The notes beneath the pieces are model-generated. The model did not search any database. It saw only the letters and a list, made by a program, of their open reading frames with translations, and was not told the DNA's origin. A stretch of DNA of 64,000 nucleotides from Morinoia aosen (Eukaryota; Arthropoda; Malacostraca; Amphipoda; Talitridae). Below, one piece after another: positions 58,588-64,000 of the stretch (position 1 is the first letter of the stretch; every line of letters starts with the position of its first letter). The translations under genes were made by a program, and so were the position numbers. The stretch is from the NCBI GenBank assembly GCA_030386875.1, contig CM059564.1:70141436-70205435 (forward strand), given 5' to 3'.

Positions 58588-61500
58588 TGCTACCGCTACT
58601 GTCACTAAATTGGAGCGGACGCTACCGCTACTGTCACTAAATTGGAGCGGACGCTACCGCTACTGTCACTAAATTGGAGCGGACGCTACCGCTACTGTCA
58701 CTAAATTGGAGCGGACGCTACCGCTACTGTCACTAAATTGGAGCGGATGCTACCGCTACTGTCACTTAATTGGAGCGGACGCTACCGCTACTGCCACTAA
58801 ATTGGAGCGGGTGCTACCGCTACTGTCACTAAATTGGAGCGGACGCTACCGCTACTGTCACTAAATTGGAGCGGACGCTACCGCTACTGTCACTAAATTG
58901 GAGCGGACGCTACCGCTACTGTCACTAAATTGGAGCGGGTGCTATACCGCTACTGTCACTAAATTGGAGCGGACGCTACCGCTACTGTCACTAAATTGGA
59001 GCGGACGTTACCGCTTCTGTCACTAAATTGGAGCGGACGATACCGCTACTGTCACTAAATTGGAGCGGACGCTACCGCTACTGTCACTAAATTGGAGCGG
59101 ACGATACCGCTACTGTCACTAAATTGGAGCGGGTGCTAACGCTACTGTCACTAAATTGGAGCGGACGATACCGCTACTGTCACTAAATTGAAGCAGACGC
59201 TACCGCTACTGTCACTAAATTGGAGCGGACGCTACCGCTACTGTCACTAAATTGGAGCGGACGATACCGCTACTGTCACTAAATTGGAGCGGACGCTACC
59301 GCTACTGTCACTAAATTGGAGCGGACGCTACGGCTACTGTCACTAAATTGGAGCGGACGCTACCGCTACTGTCACTAAATTGGAGCGGGTGCTACCGCTA
59401 CTGTCACTAAATTGGAGCGGACGCTACCGCTACTGTCACTAAATTAGAGCGGGTGCCATCGCTACTGTCACTAAATTGGAGCGGACGCTACCGCTACTGC
59501 CACTGAATTGGAGCGGACGATACCGCTACTGTCACTAAATTAGAGCGGGTGCTACCGCTACTATCACTAAATTGGAGCGGACGATACCGCTACTGTCACT
59601 AAATTGAAGCGGACGCTACCGCTACTGTCACTAAATTGGAGCGGACGCTACCGCTACTGTCACTAAATTGGAGCGGACGATACCGCTACTGTCACTAAAT
59701 TGGAGCGGGTGCTACCGCTACTGTCACTAAATTGGAGCGGACGATACCGCTACTGACACTAAGTTGGAGCGGGTGCTACCGCTACTGTCACTAAATTGGA
59801 GCGGGCGCTACCGCTACTGGCACTAAATTGGAGCGGACGCTACCGCTACTGTCACTAAGTTGGAGCGGGTGCTACCGCTACTGTCACTAAATTGGAGCGG
59901 ATGCTACCGCTACTGTCACTAAATTGGAGCGGGTGCTACCGCTACTGTCACTAAATTGGAGCGGACGCTACCGCTACTGTCACTAAGTTGGAGCGGGTGC
60001 TACCGCTACTGTCACTAAATTGGAGCGGGTGCTACCGCTACTGTCACTAAATTGGAGCGGACGCTACCGCTACTGTCACTAAGTTGGAGCGGGTGCTACC
60101 GCTACTGTCACTAAATTGGAGCGGACGCTACCGCTACTGTCACTAAGTTGGAGCGGGTGCTACCGCTACTGTCACTAAATTGGAGCGGATGCTACCGCTA
60201 CTGTCACTAAATTGGAGCGGGTGCTACTGCTACTGTCACTAAATTGGAGCGGACGCTACCGCTACTGCCACTAAATTGGAGCGGGTGCTACCGCTACTGT
60301 CACTAAATTGGAGCGGACGATACCGCTACTGTCACTTAATCGGAGCGGACGATACCGCTACTGTCACTAAATTGGAGTGGACGCTACCGCTACTGTGACT
60401 AAATTGGAGCGGACGATACCGCTACTGTCACTAAATTGGAGCGGGTGCTACCGCTACTGTCACTAAATTGGAGCGGACGATACCGCAAATATCACTAAAT
60501 TGGAGCGGACGCTACCGCTACTGTCACTAAATTGGAGCGGATGCTACCGCTACTGTCACTAAATTGGAGCGGACGATACCGCTACTGTCAATAAATTGGA
60601 GCGAACGATACCGCTACTGTCGCTAAATTGGAGCGGATGCTACCGCTACTGTCACTAAATTGGAGCGGTTGCTACCGCTACTGTCACTAAATTGGAGCGG
60701 ACGATACCGCTAATGTCACCAAATTGGATTGGACGCTACCGCTACTGTCACTAAATTGGAGCGGACGATACCGCTACTGTCACTAAATTGGAGCGGACGG
60801 TACCGCTACTGTCACTAAATTGGAGCGGACGATACCGCTACTGTTACTAAATTGGAGCGGACGCTACCGCTACTGTCACTAAATTGGAGCGGACGCTACC
60901 GCTACTGTCACTAAATTGGAGCGGACGATACCACGACTGTCACTAAATTGGAGCGAACGATACCGCTACTGTCACTAAATTGGAGCGGATGCTACCGCTA
61001 CTGTCACTAAATTGGAGCGGGTGCTACCGCTACTGTCACTAAATCGGAGCGGACGATACCGCTACTGTCACTAAATTGGAGTGGACGCTACCGCTACTGT
61101 CACTAAATTGGAGCGGACGATACCGCTACTGTCACTAAATTGGAGCGGACGATACCGCTACTGTCACTAAATTGGAGCGGACGATACCGCTACTGTCACT
61201 AAATTGGAGCGGACGCTACCGCTACTGTCATTAAATTGGGGCGGACGCTACCGCTACGCTCACTAAATTGGAGCGGACGCTACCGCTACTGTCACTAAAT
61301 TGGAGCGGTTGCTACCGCTACTGTCACTAAATTGGAGCGGACGCTACCGCTACTGTCACTAAATTGGAGCGGACGATATCGCTACTGTCACCAAATTGGA
61401 GCGGACGCTACCGCTACTGTCACTAAATTGGAGCGGACGCTACCGCTACTGTCTCTAAATTGGAGCGGGTGCTACCGCTACTGTCACTAAATTGGAGCGG

Positions 61501-64000
61501 ACGATACCGCTACTGTCACTAAATTGGAGCGGGTGCTTCCGCTACTGTCACTAAATTGGAGCGGACGATACCGCAAATGTCACTAAATTGGAGCGGACGC
61601 TACCGCTACTGTCACTAAATTGGAGCGGATGCTACCGCTACTGTCACTAAATTGGAGCGGACGATACCGCTACTGTCACTAAAATGGAGCGGGTGCTACC
61701 GCTACTGTCACTAAATTGGAGCGGACGATACCGCAAATGTCACTAAATTGGAGCGGACGCTACCGCTACTGTCACTAAATTGGAGCGGATGCTACCGCTA
61801 CTGTCACTAAATTGGAGCGGACGATACCGCTACTGTCACTAAATTGGAGCGAACGATACCGCTACTGTCACTAAATTGGAGCGGATGCTACCGCTACTGT
61901 CACTAAATTGGAGCGGGTGCTACCGCTACTGTCACTAAATTGGAGCGGACGATACCGCTACTGTCACTAAATTGGAGAGGACGCTACCGCTACTGTCACT
62001 AAATTGGAGCGGACGATACCGCTACTGTCACTAAATTGGAGCGGACGATACCGCTACTGTCACTAAATTGGAGCGGACGATACCGCTACTGTCACTAAAT
62101 TGGAGCGGACGCTACCGCTACTGTCACTAAATTGGAGCGGACGCTACCGCTACGCTCACTAAATTGGAGCGGACGCTACCGCTACTGTCACTAAATTGGA
62201 GCGGTTGCAACCGCTACTGTCACTAAATTGGAGCGGACGCTACCGCTACTGTCACTAAATTGGAGCGGACGATATCGCTACTGTCACCAAATTGGAGCGG
62301 ACGCTACCGCTACTGTCACTAATTTGGAGCGGACGCTACCGCTACTGTCTCTAAATTGGAGCGGGTGCTACCGCTACTGTCACTAAATTGGAGCGGACGC
62401 TACCGCTACTGTCACTAAATTAGAGCGGGTGCTACCGCTACTGTCACTAAATTGGAGCGGACGATACCGCTACTGTCACTAAATTGGAGCGGACGATACC
62501 GCTACTGTCACTAAATTGGAGCGGACGCTACCGCTACTGTCACTAAATTGGAGCGGACGCTACCGCTACTGTCACTAAATTGGAGCGGACGCTACCGCTA
62601 CTGTCACTAAATTAGAGCGGGTGCTATACCGCTACTGTCACTAAATTGGAGCGGACGCTACCGCTACTGTCACTAAATTGGAGCGGACGTTACCGCTTCT
62701 GTCACTAAATTGGAGCGGACGATACCGCTACTGTCACTAAATTGGAGCGGACGCTACCGCTACTGTCACTAAATTGGAGCGGACGATACCGCTACTGTCA
62801 CTAAATTGGAGCGGGTGCTACCGCTACTGTCACTAAATTGGAGCGGACGATACCGCTACTGTCACTAAATTGAAGCAGACGCTACCGCTACTGTCACTAA
62901 ATTGGAGCGGACGCTACCGCTACTGTCACTAAATTGGAGCGGACGATACCGCTACTGTCACTAAATTGGAGCGGACGCTACCGCTACTGTCACTAAATTG
63001 GAGCGGACGCTACGGCTACTGTCACTAAATTGGAGCGGACGCTACCGCTACTGTCACTAAATTGGAGCGGGTGCTACCGCTACTGTCACTAAATTGGAGC
63101 GGACGCTACCGCTACTGTCACTAAATTAGAGCGGGTGCCACCGCTACTGTCACTAAATTGGAGCGGACGCTACCGCTACAGCCACTAAATTGGAGCGGAC
63201 GATACCGCTACTGTCTCTAAATTAGAGCGGGTGCTACCGCTACTGTCACTAAATTGGAGCGGACGATACCGCTACTGTCACTAAATTGAAGCGGACGCTA
63301 CCGCTACTGTCACTAAATTGGAGCGGACGCTACCGCTACTGTCACTAAATTGGAGCGAACGATACCGCTACTCTCACTAAATTGGAGCGGGTGCTACCGC
63401 TACTGTCACTAAATTGGAGCGGACGATACCGCTACTGACACTAAATTGGAGCGGACGCTACCGCTACTGCCACTAAATTGGAGCGGACGATACCGCTGCT
63501 GTCATAAATTGGAGCGGGTGCTACCGTCACTGTCACTAAATTGGAGCGGATGCTACCGCTACTGTCACTAAATTGGAGCGGACGATACCGCTACTGTCAC
63601 TAAATTGGAGCGAGTGCTACCGCTACTGTCACTTAATTGGAGCGGACGCTACCGCTACTGTCACTAAGTTGGAGCGGGTGCTACCGCTACTGTCACTAAA
63701 TTGGAGCGGGTGCTACCGCTACTGTCACTAAATTGGAGCGGACGCTACCGCTACTGTCACTAAATTGGAGCGGACGATACCGCTACTGTCACTAAATTGG
63801 AGCGGACGCTACCGCTACTGTCACTAAATTGGAGCGGACGCTACGGCTACTGTCACTAAATTGGAGCGGACGCTACCGCTACTGTCACTAAATTGGAGCG
63901 GGTGCTACCGCTACTGTCACTAAATTGGAGCGGACGCTACCGCTACTGTCACTAAATTAGAGCGGGTGCCACCGCTACTGTCACTAAATTGGAGCGGACG
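58588..64000 (+). repeat. Satellite array, 32-base unit, about 169 copies, running off the window
   Basis: Head-to-tail array with a 32-base unit whose core reads CCGCTACTGTCACTAAATTG and continues to GAGCGG. Within each unit CCGCT and AGCGG are inverted to each other. Three main variants differ in the junction octamer: GGACGCTA, GGACGATA and GGGTGCTA. A few units have indels (a 34-base unit at 58941 and 62623, a one-base loss at 63504). Rare variants recur at fixed offsets of 3682, 896 and 160 bases, showing higher-order duplication. All frames hit TAA within a unit cycle. The left edge is at about 58588; the right edge is outside the window. Confidence 0.97.

Noticed and set aside
58588-64000. 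CRISPR-like regularity of a short repeat
   Set aside because: There are no unique spacers; the whole 32-base unit repeats, in a eukaryotic context.

Overview
The window is eukaryotic and most likely from an arthropod, probably an insect. It is AT-rich, its coding sequence is split by introns, and it holds one recognisable chemoreceptor gene of the insect-type gustatory receptor (7tm_7) family. The repeats fit this: several decayed mariner-type transposase copies, a piggyBac-type remnant, a CR1/L2-group LINE, palindromic miniature elements, tRNA-derived SINE-like pieces and a large satellite. I cannot name the species. I saw no prokaryotic operon, CRISPR array or rRNA.

Left part (1-16.5 kb). 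The only gene I regard as firm is a gustatory receptor on the minus strand. It has four coding exons (16414-15350, 7999-7931, 5862-5776, 4984-4925). All three introns are phase 0, and the last exon ends in the family's TYxxxLLQF-type C-terminus. A TATA-like box lies about 105 bases before the ATG, and an AATAAA lies about 300 bases after the stop. Intron 1 (7.4 kb) holds two exon-like segments on the same strand, a SINE-like piece and an exon-like open segment on the opposite strand. Intron 2 holds a mariner transposase remnant. Another mariner remnant, internally deleted, lies at 1.9-2.6 kb.

Middle part (16.5-49 kb). This is gene-poor and made largely of decayed mobile DNA: a piggyBac-like transposase remnant (19.2-19.6 kb), two 108-base palindromic elements (19.9 and 43.0 kb), a foldback element with inverted arms near 290 bases (21.6-22.6 kb), a third mariner remnant (22.75-23.2 kb), a 1.1-kb terminal-inverted-repeat element (27.8-29.0 kb), an old LINE reverse-transcriptase fragment (29.7-30.3 kb), three decamer arrays around a SINE (33.4-35.8 kb) and a 1.46-kb solo-LTR-like element (45.8-47.2 kb). 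A phase-matched pair of exon-like segments (33079-32977 and 32548-32393, minus) may be the 3' end of an unidentified gene.

Right part (49-64 kb). A nearly complete LINE carries ORF1 (coiled coil plus a Baculo_FP-like domain) and ORF2 (AP-type endonuclease plus reverse transcriptase). ORF2 is broken by one frameshift, and an unusual 1.1-kb spacer made of tandem repeats separates the ORFs. Next comes a 1.13-kb element flanked by TTAA, then a worn 17-base minisatellite, then a 32-base satellite array of at least 5.4 kb that runs off the end of the window and contains higher-order duplications.

I did not find a convincing new biological system. The best leads are the satellite's nested higher-order structure and its border, the repeat-filled spacer of the LINE, the paired 108-base palindromes, and the exon-like segments inside the receptor intron.
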